Source: Thermoplasmata archaeon
GTDB lineage: Archaea > Thermoplasmatota > Thermoplasmata > Lutacidiplasmatales > UBA184
DNA: 64,000 nucleotides
Assembly (NCBI GenBank): GCA_021819135.1
Contig: JAKASE010000001.1
Coordinates: forward strand, 157,683 to 221,682
Direction of reading: 5' to 3'
Both the position numbers and the translations under genes were made by a program. Numbering within the stretch: the stretch's first letter is position 1; each line of letters starts with the position of its first letter. Below the pieces are notes generated by a model. The model had not been told where the DNA came from. It was given only the letters and a program-made list of their open reading frames with translations, and made no database searches. Positions 7,907-16,091 of this stretch are shown here, one piece after another.

Positions 7907-8959
7907 TCACGCGTCCTGCGACCTCGGAGGTCCGGAAGGGCGGGAACCAGGGCCCCGGAACTCGGCCGTCGGCGAAACGTACCGAAGGTCCAGAACCCCC
8001 TCTACACCGTTGCCGCGGAAGCCGCACCGCGCGCACACCGGGTCGTGGTTCTCCTCCCACCCGGAGATCGGAGTCCGGCAGACCGGGCACGCGAAGCGTT
8101 CGGCGTCCCCCTCGGGATCCGGACCCGACCGGCCCGGCTTCTCCAGCACGGCGAAGCGGGCGGGAAAGCCGGGGGCCCGGTGAAGGCCCATGCCCAGTCG
8201 CAGAAAGAACGCCGCGGGGGCCCGGCGCAGCACACGGTACTCCTCGAACCCGGTGCCGAACTCCCCCACCGGACGCAGTCCGGCGCTTCGGGCCACGCCC
8301 TCAAAATCGCACCGCGGCGCGGCGAACAGCGGAAAGGCGTCATGGTCTACCGCGACCCGCCGCCGGGCCCGCGTGACCGGGAACCATCGTTCGTGCGTCC
8401 CGTTCCGCAAGGCGAGTCCGAGGTCGTTCACGATCGTACCCACGGATGGCGTCGGGTTGTACGACACGAGGAAGCGGCCCCCGGGCCGGAGCACCCGTGC
8501 GATCTCCGAGAGCGCCGCCTCCGGTTGGGCGAGGTGGTGATAGACCCTCACCATGGCTCCTCCGGAGAACGATTCCGAGGGGAACGGGAGGTGGAAGAGG
8601 TTCGCGGCGACCCGGGTGAGGGGGACCGGAACCTCCCTCGGGTCCATGCATCGGAGGGCCGAGATATCGAGATCCACCACCGTGACGTGCGATGCGATAC
8701 TCCCCAGGGCCCCGACCAGGCGTCCGTAGCTCGACCCGATGTCGAGCACACGGTCGAGCCGAACTCCGTCGAAGGCACGGGCCACCACGGCCCGTTCGAC
8801 CTCCGTGACCCGGTCCCGTCCCGACCACCGGGACCGGAAATCGTACCGAGAATAGTCGCTCAGCAGCTCCGGTACCTCGGAATGGACGCGGGTGTCCCGC
8901 GTCGGGGCCGCTCCTGGGCTCGGTCCGTCGCTTGCGAACGCGGAGCGATCCGTCGCCAC
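7907..8959 (-). CDS. class I SAM-dependent methyltransferase with C-terminal zinc ribbon
   Basis: 350 residues. The Rossmann core has motif I VLDIGSSYGRLVGAL, an acidic VVDLDISAL motif and the UbiE-like ARVLRPGGRFLVSYNP motif. A C-terminal segment carries a Cys4 ribbon (CPVCRTPISGWEE and CARCGFRG), the reverse of the usual N-terminal position in Trm-like enzymes. GTG 8959 follows a strong GGAGGGAG ribosome-binding site, and the gene lies 23 nt behind the GT2-nucleotidyltransferase fusion, so the two are probably co-transcribed. Substrate unknown. Confidence 0.82.
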   Translation of the reverse strand: MATDRSAFASDGPSPGAAPTRDTRVHSEVPELLSDYSRYDFRSRWSGRDRVTEVERAVVARAFDGVRLDRVLDIGSSYGRLVGALGSIASHVTVVDLDISALRCMDPREVPVPLTRVAANLFHLPFPSESFSGGAMVRVYHHLAQPEAALSEIARVLRPGGRFLVSYNPTPSVGTIVNDLGLALRNGTHERWFPVTRARRRVAVDHDAFPLFAAPRCDFEGVARSAGLRPVGEFGTGFEEYRVLRRAPAAFFLRLGMGLHRAPGFPARFAVLEKPGRSGPDPEGDAERFACPVCRTPISGWEENHDPVCARCGFRGNGVEGVLDLRYVSPTAEFRGPGSRPSGPPRSQDA

Positions 8960-8982
8960 CTACGGTACTCCCTCCGGTCCGA

Positions 8983-10962
8983 TCATCGGTCGACCGGGAT
9001 CCGGGACCCCCGGCGCGAGCCCCCCGCGCTCCCGGGCACGCGGCCATCGAAGTCGTACCCGACCCGCAGCGTATCGAACCGACGGGATTGGAGGGCGAAA
9101 CGATGGAACCCGGTCTGCGTGCGGAACCTCGCGGAGTCGGCGCTCGTCCGCCGGTAGCGCGCGTCCCGGCGTAGACCCGCCAGGTGGAGATAGGTCGCAA
9201 GGAACGGGAAGATGAGCGCGTTCAACGCGCGTATCGCGAGCGGCGCCCGGGTCGGCTCGCAGGGTCCCGGGAACTGCGTGCGCGCGGCGTAGAGGCGGGG
9301 GATCTCGCGACCGATCCAGGGCGTGCGAGCGAGGATCCCCCGGAAGTACGGGTCTCCCTCGAGCATCCGAATCGAAAGGGACTCCCGGGCGAACAGGAAT
9401 CCGGACCCTTCCGTGAACTCCCGATGGGCGGTGGCGTCGTCGAGGACGTAGTTGAAGCAGGGTTCGGGCCGATCCCGGTCCCGGCCGGAGAGCCGGCGAA
9501 GCCGCAGGGTCGCGAAGGCGACCGCGAGGAACCACCAGAGAGCCCCGGTGCGGGTCACGACGAAGAAGTCGAGGTCGTCGTCGACCTCGGGCTCGCCGTA
9601 CGCGGTGGACCCCGTGATCCCGATGCACCGCAGCCAGGGCCGGGTCCGGGCGAGGTCCGCATGCACGAGCCGATGCGCGGACTCTCGGTACCGGAGCGCC
9701 CGGCTCCGTCGTGGATCCACCGACACGGGCCCGAGGTCCGGAGAGACCAGCCGTCCGTTCACCAGCTGCCCCGCCTCGGGGTGATCGGAGATCCACCGGA
9801 CGAGCTCCCCCGGTGTGCGCGGGGCCTCCGGTGGCAGCAGTTCCACCAGCTCTTCGACCGCGACCCCGGTCCCGAACCAACGCGCCGCCTCCACGAGAGT
9901 GCGCAGGCGGCGCTCAAAGGTCGTCGGCGCCGGAGCGGGCGGCGGGACAGGAGGCACTTCCGGGTGCGTCCCCGGACGGTCCGGTGCGGACGAGCCGGTC
10001 CGCTCGATCCGTTCCCAGCGGACGTGGTCCTTGGCGGGCGGGATCCGGTCCCAGCCCGCCAGGGCCCGGGACGCGAGCTCCGCCGCGGCGAGGCTGGCGA
10101 AGCGAAGGAGGCCAGCGGGCTCGCGGGAAACCGACCGTCGGATCACGGCTCCGGCGGCCCGCGGCTGGCGTAGCGCGTAGTCGGCGAGAGTGCTCGGGGA
10201 CGCTCCCAGCAACGCGGTCACCTGCCGGTTCCCGACGTGGATCCGTCGTCGCTGGCGCAGATGGTCGCGCAGGTTCGATGGGACCTCGATCGTGACCTGG
10301 GCGTCCTCCGCGTACAGCCGCGGGCAGCCGCGCTGCGCCAGCCAGACGGCAAGGTACGAGCCGTCATTGATGACCCCTTCCGGGAGGGGTGGGGCGGGCC
10401 CGAGACTGACGAGGAGGAGCTCGTCGGAGAGATGGGCGCCGCCCCCCTCCTGCTGAAGCTGTCGGTGGAAATCATGGTGGAGCTGCCACATCAGCTCGAG
10501 CGGGCCGTTCCATCGTGCCTTCCCGGCCGGGCCGGGGACCGGACGGGCCATGACCGCGTACGGTGCCGGGCGGTCGCGCGCGACGTCGAGGAGTTCCCGC
10601 ACCGCTCCGGGCTCGGCCCGGGCGTCCCCGTTCAGGAGCGCGAGCGCCTGCCCCCTCGCGGTCCGTACCACCGTCCGGATCGCCTCGGACTTTCCGTGAC
10701 GGTCGAGTTCCTCGACGACCGCCACCCTCGGGTCTTCCCGCGCGAGCCGCCGGGCGTTCTCCGCCGTGCGGTCGGTGCACCCGCTCGCGACGACCCAGAT
10801 CCGGCTCCAGCGGACCCCGTCGGGGAGGTCCTGGTCGAGGAGGGACCGAACGGCGCTCTCGATCGTCCGCTCCTCGTTGTGGGCGACCACTCCGCCGGCG
10901 AGCTCGAACTCCGCGGGGCCGGAGGCCGGGACCGTCTGAAGCATCCCCGGTTCTCCCCGCAT
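8983..10962 (-). CDS. GT2 glycosyltransferase fused to a nucleotidyltransferase-like domain
   Basis: 659 residues. Residues about 15-330 are a GT2 domain: AGGVVAHNEERTIESAVRSLL, VVASGCTDRTAE, and a membrane-proximal HLRQRRRIHVGNRQV motif typical of processive GT2 enzymes. A Pro-rich linker near 330-350 leads to a small helical domain, then about residue 455 onward a polymerase-beta-like nucleotidyltransferase signature GSTAYGEPEVDDDLDFFVV (GS, then DxD). Hydrophobic segments near 475 and 590 may anchor it. Such nucleotidyltransferases usually occur as separate genes near sugar or lipid loci, so covalent fusion is notable. The role is inferred: coupling of activation and transfer. Confidence 0.75.
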   Translation of the reverse strand: MRGEPGMLQTVPASGPAEFELAGGVVAHNEERTIESAVRSLLDQDLPDGVRWSRIWVVASGCTDRTAENARRLAREDPRVAVVEELDRHGKSEAIRTVVRTARGQALALLNGDARAEPGAVRELLDVARDRPAPYAVMARPVPGPAGKARWNGPLELMWQLHHDFHRQLQQEGGGAHLSDELLLVSLGPAPPLPEGVINDGSYLAVWLAQRGCPRLYAEDAQVTIEVPSNLRDHLRQRRRIHVGNRQVTALLGASPSTLADYALRQPRAAGAVIRRSVSREPAGLLRFASLAAAELASRALAGWDRIPPAKDHVRWERIERTGSSAPDRPGTHPEVPPVPPPAPAPTTFERRLRTLVEAARWFGTGVAVEELVELLPPEAPRTPGELVRWISDHPEAGQLVNGRLVSPDLGPVSVDPRRSRALRYRESAHRLVHADLARTRPWLRCIGITGSTAYGEPEVDDDLDFFVVTRTGALWWFLAVAFATLRLRRLSGRDRDRPEPCFNYVLDDATAHREFTEGSGFLFARESLSIRMLEGDPYFRGILARTPWIGREIPRLYAARTQFPGPCEPTRAPLAIRALNALIFPFLATYLHLAGLRRDARYRRTSADSARFRTQTGFHRFALQSRRFDTLRVGYDFDGRVPGSAGGSRRGSRIPVDR

Positions 10963-11005
10963 GCGGTTCCCGCGGACCCCTACCGTCTCGGACGACTACC
11001 GAGGA

Positions 11006-12115
11006 TCACGTCGGGAACGAGGACGGAGCCCCCGACTGGACCGAGTAGGGTTCGTAGAGGTTCGTGTTGAGCCCCGAACCGGGACCGCCCGGCGCGAGCG
11101 AGCCGGGCGACGGGACGTAGACCTGCGCGCACGGCGAGACGTGGTCCTCGTGCGTCAGGACCCACCAGATCGGGTTGTTGGCGGCCGAGTTGTAATCCTG
11201 CGCCGCGCTCGAGCAGGTCGTCGCCGCCGCGTAGATCGCGGCGGTGGAGTTGAGGCAGTTCCCGAGGGGCGCCGAGAGATTGGAGGGCACGACCACGGGG
11301 GCGCAGACGCCCGTCGCCCGGTCCGGAAGGATGTTGGGATCCAGGACGAAGACGACGGAGGTCCCCCAGGGAACGATCGGGAAGCTCGTGTAGTTCTCGA
11401 CCATATCGTGGGCGGGGAACGGCAGCACCCCGACCGGCAGCCCTTCGACCCCCGAGGAGAGGCCGGCGTGGACCTCGAACTGGGCAAAGAACGGGGAGAA
11501 CGCATCGGCCGGATGATCCACGCAGGCCGTCGGGGTCGCGCCCGCCCCGCAGTCGGTCAGCACCGCCGAACCGTTCACGGTCGGGAACCCTCGGGTCGTA
11601 GCGTTATAGCCGGTGAGTCCGAACGCCGACAGCCCCGCGTACGCGGGGATGAGGTACCACTCGGGCACCTGCCCGGGCACGGCCGATTGGCTCGCGTTGC
11701 CTGCCCCGCAGGACGTCGTTCCCGACGCGCCCGAGGCATTCGGGTCGTGCGGGAAGAGGGCCGTCAGGGACGGCGTGCACTCGAAGGTGGCCGAACCGTT
11801 GTACACGAACGTCACCACCTGGCCGCTCGAGAACGCGCCCGCCGTGAAGCTCGGCGACTGGCTCGAGGTCGACGACGGACGATAGTAGGAGTAGTATACG
11901 CCGAAACCGCCGGCGGCGATGAGAATCACCGCGATCACCACGGCGATCCAGACCCCTCGGTGGGATCCTCGGGGTGGGGTCGCGGCCGTATCCGGTCGGA
12001 GCGCCGGTGGGGGCGGTCGGGAGGGACCCGGTTCCGGGCCCCCCGATGCCGGTCGGGCTCGGAGCGGCGGCGCGCCGAGCCGTGCTACGATCGGGACCTC
12101 TCTCGCCTCGGCCAT
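11006..12115 (-). CDS. membrane-anchored extracellular glycoprotein-like protein
   Basis: 369 residues: a Pro/Ala-rich cytoplasmic N-terminus (about 1-50), one signal-anchor helix (GVWIAVVIAVILIAAGG, about 53-72), then an extracellular Ser/Thr/Gly-rich domain. That domain has several Asn-X-Ser/Thr sequons (NGS, NAS, NYTS, NLS, NST) and about eight Cys that could form disulfides. No enzyme signature is visible. ATG 12115 is chosen; the longer upstream frame is antisense-like. The layout matches the anchored protein encoded at 14188-15099 on the other strand. It lies downstream of another surface protein gene (12180-13088). Confidence 0.7.
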   Translation of the reverse strand: MAEAREVPIVARLGAPPLRARPASGGPEPGPSRPPPPALRPDTAATPPRGSHRGVWIAVVIAVILIAAGGFGVYYSYYRPSSTSSQSPSFTAGAFSSGQVVTFVYNGSATFECTPSLTALFPHDPNASGASGTTSCGAGNASQSAVPGQVPEWYLIPAYAGLSAFGLTGYNATTRGFPTVNGSAVLTDCGAGATPTACVDHPADAFSPFFAQFEVHAGLSSGVEGLPVGVLPFPAHDMVENYTSFPIVPWGTSVVFVLDPNILPDRATGVCAPVVVPSNLSAPLGNCLNSTAAIYAAATTCSSAAQDYNSAANNPIWWVLTHEDHVSPCAQVYVPSPGSLAPGGPGSGLNTNLYEPYSVQSGAPSSFPT

Positions 12116-12179
12116 GCTCCCCTTCACCGCTCCTCCTTTCGTTCGTCCGCGAACGCGCGCGCGGCTCGACTCCTCGTTC

Positions 12180-13088
12180 TCATTCTTCCTCCGTATCGAA
12201 CACCAGGTCGGACGGTCGCTTCCGGATCCATCGGGCCCCGTAGGCCACGGCGGCGCTGAGCCCGGCCCCGGCACCGACCACCAGGACATAGTCGATCAGC
12301 GGCAGGGAAGCGGGAACCGGTGGGATCGTAACCGCGAAGTACCCGGAGTACGCGAGCGAGAGGACCTCTGGGGACGAGGAAGCGATCATGATCCCAATGG
12401 TCGCGTTCGACGGAGTGACCCGCATCGAGGAGGTCGTGTCCACGGTCGTCCGGGTCCCGTTGTCCCAACCGACCTCGGCGGTCGAGGACGGGATCCACGA
12501 CTCCAGGATCCCCTCGTTCACGTTGGACCGGCTCGCGACCGTCGGGTCCGAGGTGGACCCTCCGCTCAGATGCTCCGCGCTGGGGTGGCTGGGCCAGAGG
12601 GAAAGGTCGAAACCGAGCGAGTCGCCGGGGGCGACCCGCGACCAGTTCGAAAGCAGGACAGACAGCGTGACCTCGTTCGACGGGGCACCGCCGGAGGGGC
12701 TCTCCTCCCCGAGGTCAAAGTCCACGCGGACATCGACCGACCCGTTCCGGGCGTCGACGCCCCCGGCCGCGACGAGCGACGCGTGGGCCGTGTATCCCTC
12801 GTCGTAGCCGGCCCCCCCGCTCGCGTTCTCCACGGTCCAGGTCAATGGAGCGCCCTGGGTCGTCCCGACCACCGTGCCGCCCGGCGAGCGCTCCGCGATG
12901 GTCCCGAGGAGCCCGGCGAGCCCGGAGTCGGGCCGTGCCAGTGCGGAGACATCGACCCCTGGACTGCTCGCGCTGAAGCGGCAGAGCACGACGCCGTTCG
13001 TCCACGACGCCCCTGGGGTGCTCCAGCCGGCCACGGAAGCGGCCCCGACGGCGGGGGCGAATGGGAGCAGGATCAGGGCCAGGGCCAC
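12180..13088 (-). CDS. secreted surface protein with C-terminal membrane anchor
   Basis: About 302 residues. The N-terminal hydrophobic stretch ALALILLPFAPAVGA looks like a signal peptide. A beta-rich Ser/Thr/Gly exodomain follows with sequons (NAS, NGS, NWS, NGT, NAT), then a C-terminal helix (IDYVLVVGAGAGLSAAVAYG) and an RKR stop-transfer tail. GTG 13088 is the only ordinary start codon, but the frame is open upstream and continues with AALVLAGA, which would lengthen the signal-peptide core. A TATA-like AAAAAG lies near 13194, so the true start may be upstream on a rare codon. The C-terminal anchor resembles archaeal S-layer-like exoproteins. Function unknown. Confidence 0.65.
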   Translation of the reverse strand: MALALILLPFAPAVGAASVAGWSTPGASWTNGVVLCRFSASSPGVDVSALARPDSGLAGLLGTIAERSPGGTVVGTTQGAPLTWTVENASGGAGYDEGYTAHASLVAAGGVDARNGSVDVRVDFDLGEESPSGGAPSNEVTLSVLLSNWSRVAPGDSLGFDLSLWPSHPSAEHLSGGSTSDPTVASRSNVNEGILESWIPSSTAEVGWDNGTRTTVDTTSSMRVTPSNATIGIMIASSSPEVLSLAYSGYFAVTIPPVPASLPLIDYVLVVGAGAGLSAAVAYGARWIRKRPSDLVFDTEEE

Positions 13089-13235
13089 CGCCCCGGCGAG
13101 GACCAGGGCCGCGTTCCACGATGGGCCGGGGGCCGTCCAGCGCTGCGAACCGTGCGACGTGAACGCCGAAATGGAACGCTCGGTATGCCGCTTTTTGGTC
13201 CAAGAGCGGAAGGGAAGCAGGCCCCTTGCCCACGG

Positions 13236-13763
13236 TCACACGCGGAAGATCTCCGACCAGGTGCTCAGGAATCGCTCGATCCACTCGTCGGAGAAGCGCG
13301 GGCGGCTGGCGACGACCCATCGAGCGATGCGTTCCGGGTCCACCGGATGGAACGTCCGCAATCGGCCCCGTCGCTTTCCGCAGATCACCCCGGCCGCGAG
13401 CAAGCGACGCAGGTGTACGGAGAGACGGCCCGCGCTCAGGCCGGTCCGCGCCTCGAGGTCCGGCACGGTGAGGCCCGGGGTTTCGAGGAGCGCGACCAGG
13501 AGCCGTCGGGCCGAGGCCGAACGCGTGATCCCGAGCAGCCGGCGGTCGACGGGAGGGACCTCCGAGGCGAAATAGCGGTCCTGGTGAGATCCCCGCTCCC
13601 GGAACACGAGCTGGGCGTGGGTGAGCCGGTCCAGGTGGTAGACCGTCTCTCCCCAGCCGGTTCCCGCGGCGCGTTGGGCCTCCCGCGCGCCCAGGCCCGG
13701 GGCCCGTCGGACCGCCTCGTAGATCCGGCGCCGGGTCTCGAGCGACAGGAGGTCGTCGGCCAT
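13236..13763 (-). CDS. double winged-helix transcriptional regulator (ArsR/MarR-like)
   Basis: 175 residues containing two consecutive winged-helix units. Residues about 5-60 (SLETRRRIYEAVRRAPGLGAREAQ, then LDRLTHAQLVFR) and about 78-140 (SASARRLLVALLETPGLTVPDLEARTGL, then LLAAGVICGKRRGR) each read as HTH plus wing. Tandem wHTH proteins of this shape are common in Thermoplasmata and haloarchaea. The start ATG is 3 nt after the stop of a small membrane-protein gene, suggesting coupled expression and perhaps membrane sequestration of the regulator (inference). Target genes may include the surrounding surface-protein genes. Confidence 0.82.
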   Translation of the reverse strand: MADDLLSLETRRRIYEAVRRAPGLGAREAQRAAGTGWGETVYHLDRLTHAQLVFRERGSHQDRYFASEVPPVDRRLLGITRSASARRLLVALLETPGLTVPDLEARTGLSAGRLSVHLRRLLAAGVICGKRRGRLRTFHPVDPERIARWVVASRPRFSDEWIERFLSTWSEIFRV

Positions 13764-13766
13764 CGG

Positions 13767-14045
13767 TCACACCTTGCGCGGCCAGAGCGACGAGACGAGG
13801 AGGAGGAGGACGGCGACGAACGCGAGCAGAAGGACCGGAAGATCGGCCTCGGCGTACGCCGGCGGACCGAGGGGCAATGTGCCCCAGGCCCAGATCGACC
13901 CGAGCAGGACGAAGGCGAGGCTCGCCCCGCAGAGCAGAAGGAATCGTCCGTCCCCCGCCCGACGCCAGGCGGCGAGGGGAACGGCCGCGTTGATGGCCGA
14001 GATCCCGACGATCAGGACCGCCACGAAGAGCTCGAGGAGCCCCAC
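13767..14045 (-). CDS. small three-helix membrane protein coupled to the wHTH regulator
   Basis: About 92 residues with three TM helices (about 3-25, 35-57 and 68-88). GTG 14045 is chosen because a TATA-like AAAAGATGTA lies about 30 nt upstream (near 14075). The stop is 3 nt before the regulator start, so they form a two-gene unit. In archaea, pairs of a small membrane protein and a winged-helix protein can act as a signalling pair; here that is inference from spacing only. The longer frame upstream overlaps the divergent gene and is not expected to be translated. Confidence 0.55.
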   Translation of the reverse strand: MGLLELFVAVLIVGISAINAAVPLAAWRRAGDGRFLLLCGASLAFVLLGSIWAWGTLPLGPPAYAEADLPVLLLAFVAVLLLLVSSLWPRKV

Positions 14046-14187
14046 GAACAGGGCAGGGGAAACGGGTACATCTTTTCGAGGGGGTCCCGGGACCCGGCCG
14101 ATCGGGGGAGGAATCCCCCCTTCCTCCATCCCGCCGAGAACCGGGAGAAAAGCTGAACCGCACGGGAGGTCCTGCTTCCGATGGTTC

Positions 14188-15099
14188 ATGGGCGTAGAGG
14201 GTACCGAGACGGCACCGACCGCCCCCTCCGCGTCTCGCTCGACACCCACCGGGCCACCGGCCCCCTCGCTCCTCCCTCCCCTCCGCCCGACGCGGACCCG
14301 CCGGACATGGGCCGCGATCGCGGTCATCGTGGTCGCCATCATCGTCCTCGGGTTCCTCGCGTTCACCTTCCTGCTCGGTTTCGGGTCCACCGGGGCCGGC
14401 GGGCCGGTCTCGGTGACGTACCTGAACGCGGCGGCCGCGTCGGATCCGCTCGCCGGATCCACGGCCGGAGGGAACTGGTCGCTGGTCGTCGCGGCCGGCG
14501 TCGAGCTCTCCGAGGCGGCCGTCGCATCCACGTCGGCGACCGTCGGAGGCGGATGCACGTACGCTTCGCCCGGAGGGGGTCCCCCTCCTCCGACCGTGTA
14601 CGTGCCGAACTACGCGGGCTCCTTCGAGTCTGGGAAGTCCCCCTGGTGGGCGATGGCGTACTACCGTTCCGCGACGCAGCAGGTCCTGCTCGTCGAGGTC
14701 GTGAACGGGACCGCGAACGCGCTTCTGGTCGCCTCGGGCAACTGCACGGCGTCGTTCGCGAGCCTTACGGCGATCCCCTCCTCGGGGCTGGCCGACAGCC
14801 CCGCGAGCGCGAGCGCGGTCTGGAACGGCGGGGGCTCCGCCTTCGTCGCCGCGCACGCGAACCTCACCTACAACGCGGAGTTCGCGCTCCTGGGCGGGGG
14901 CTCGGCGTGCCTGAACTCGCTCGGGGTCTGCTGGGGGTACCTCTACACCCCCTGCAACCCGCTCGTCCCCTCCTCCTCCAGTCTCTCCTACCCCGTGTTC
15001 GAGGCCCTGGTCAATCCGGTGAACGGCGGTCTCTTCACCCGGGCGACGAGCATGAACTGCAGCGCGTCGTCCCTACCGGGGCTCGGCGGGCTCCCCTAG
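14188..15099 (+). CDS. membrane-anchored extracellular protein (signal anchor, sequon-rich)
   Basis: 303 residues: Pro/Thr-rich N-terminus (about 1-35), signal-anchor helix (TWAAIAVIVVAIIVLGFLAF and on, about 38-65), then a Ser/Gly/Ala-rich exodomain with Asn-X-Ser/Thr sites (NWS, NGT, NCT, NLT, NCS) and six to seven Cys. The plan is the same as the protein encoded at 11006-12115, and they may be distant paralogs. Start ATG 14188 gives a short cytoplasmic tail. No fold is recognisable. It probably faces the medium on a wall-less cell, which is inference from the Thermoplasmata setting. Confidence 0.7.
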   Translation: MGVEGTETAPTAPSASRSTPTGPPAPSLLPPLRPTRTRRTWAAIAVIVVAIIVLGFLAFTFLLGFGSTGAGGPVSVTYLNAAAASDPLAGSTAGGNWSLVVAAGVELSEAAVASTSATVGGGCTYASPGGGPPPPTVYVPNYAGSFESGKSPWWAMAYYRSATQQVLLVEVVNGTANALLVASGNCTASFASLTAIPSSGLADSPASASAVWNGGGSAFVAAHANLTYNAEFALLGGGSACLNSLGVCWGYLYTPCNPLVPSSSSLSYPVFEALVNPVNGGLFTRATSMNCSASSLPGLGGLP

Positions 15100-15268
15100 A
15101 CCCACGCGGCCGGTCCCTCATCCCGGGGGCATCGCCTTCGGGGCGGCCGGAGGGGTACGGGCCAGGCGACCCCGAGCGCATCCGCCCGGAGGGGAACGAT
15201 CTGCCCGAAACCTCGGGGTCACGCAGCGGCTTGATAGCAGGACCGTTGCTGGGGCGGGGCGAAGCGCG

Positions 15269-15772
15269 ATGCTCGAGCGGATCCTGGTCGCCTACGACGG
15301 GTCCCATCACTCGAGGCATGCCTGCGACCTGGGGGTCGAGGTTGCGGGCCGGTTCGCGGCCTCCCTCACGATGGTGGTCGTCCGGCCGCCGAACCCGGAC
15401 GGGGTCGACGACACCCTGGAGGACCTCGTGCCCGCCGCGGAGGGGGGGAGGACCTTCGCCGACGCGATCGACGAGATCCGCCGGCGGGCCACGGCCCGGG
15501 GGGCCCGGCGGGTCGATGTGGTCTACCTGCGAGGGGAGGCGCTCGAACAGATCTTAGGATGGCTGCGGACCCACCCCCAGGACCTCGTCGTGGTCGGCTC
15601 CCGGGGACTCTCGCGCGGTCGTCGTATCCTGATGGGCAGCGTTTCCTCCGGCCTCGTGAGCGACGCTCCATGCCCCGTGCTGGTGGTCCGGGGCCATGCG
15701 GGGGCCCGCGCCCACGGCAAGATGCCGTCCCCCCCGGCGCCGGCCGCCCCCCCAACAGTGCCGAATCCGTGA
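15269..15772 (+). CDS. universal stress protein (UspA family)
   Basis: 167 residues with the Usp fold. The first strand is ERILVAYDGSHHSRHACDLG, and the C-terminal ATP-binding signature is GSRGLSRGRRILMGSVSSGLV (G-2x-G-9x-G-S/T type), followed by the last strand CPVLVVRG. A Pro/Ala-rich tail of about 25 residues follows. The nucleotide-binding glycines are present, so this is likely an ATP-binding subtype. Role: cytoplasmic stress or signalling protein. ATG 15269 directly precedes the conserved first strand. Confidence 0.9.
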   Translation: MLERILVAYDGSHHSRHACDLGVEVAGRFAASLTMVVVRPPNPDGVDDTLEDLVPAAEGGRTFADAIDEIRRRATARGARRVDVVYLRGEALEQILGWLRTHPQDLVVVGSRGLSRGRRILMGSVSSGLVSDAPCPVLVVRGHAGARAHGKMPSPPAPAAPPTVPNP

Positions 15773-15805
15773 GACGGCTCGGACCCGGGACCGCGTCCGC
15801 AACCG

Positions 15806-16090
15806 ATGCTCTATCTAGGGGGTCCGCGCTCTTTCCGGAGCGTGCGCAGCGGGATGGCCGTCTACGTCATCGGGCTGATCCTGGTCACGGCCGCGGTCGA
15901 GCTGCTCATCGCCTACGTCATCGCGACCCGAGCGAACGACGTGGCCCAATCCTCCACGCTCTGGCCGACCTACTTCGGGGCCGTGATCGGGCTCGCGGTG
16001 AGCGGAGGGGTCCTCATCCCCCGGGGCCTCTCGGCATTGCGGTCCCCCCGGCGACCGACCGAGCCCGGGGGCGGCGCGGCCGCTCCCTAG
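15806..16090 (+). CDS. small two-helix membrane protein
   Basis: 94 residues with two TM helices (about 17-42 and 50-72) and a charged, Pro-rich tail. No recognisable motif. It lies 33 nt downstream of the UspA gene and may be co-transcribed with it. Its stop almost abuts the stop of the convergent DUF2341 protein gene. Confidence 0.55.
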   Translation: MLYLGGPRSFRSVRSGMAVYVIGLILVTAAVELLIAYVIATRANDVAQSSTLWPTYFGAVIGLAVSGGVLIPRGLSALRSPRRPTEPGGGAAAP

Positions 16091-16091
16091 G

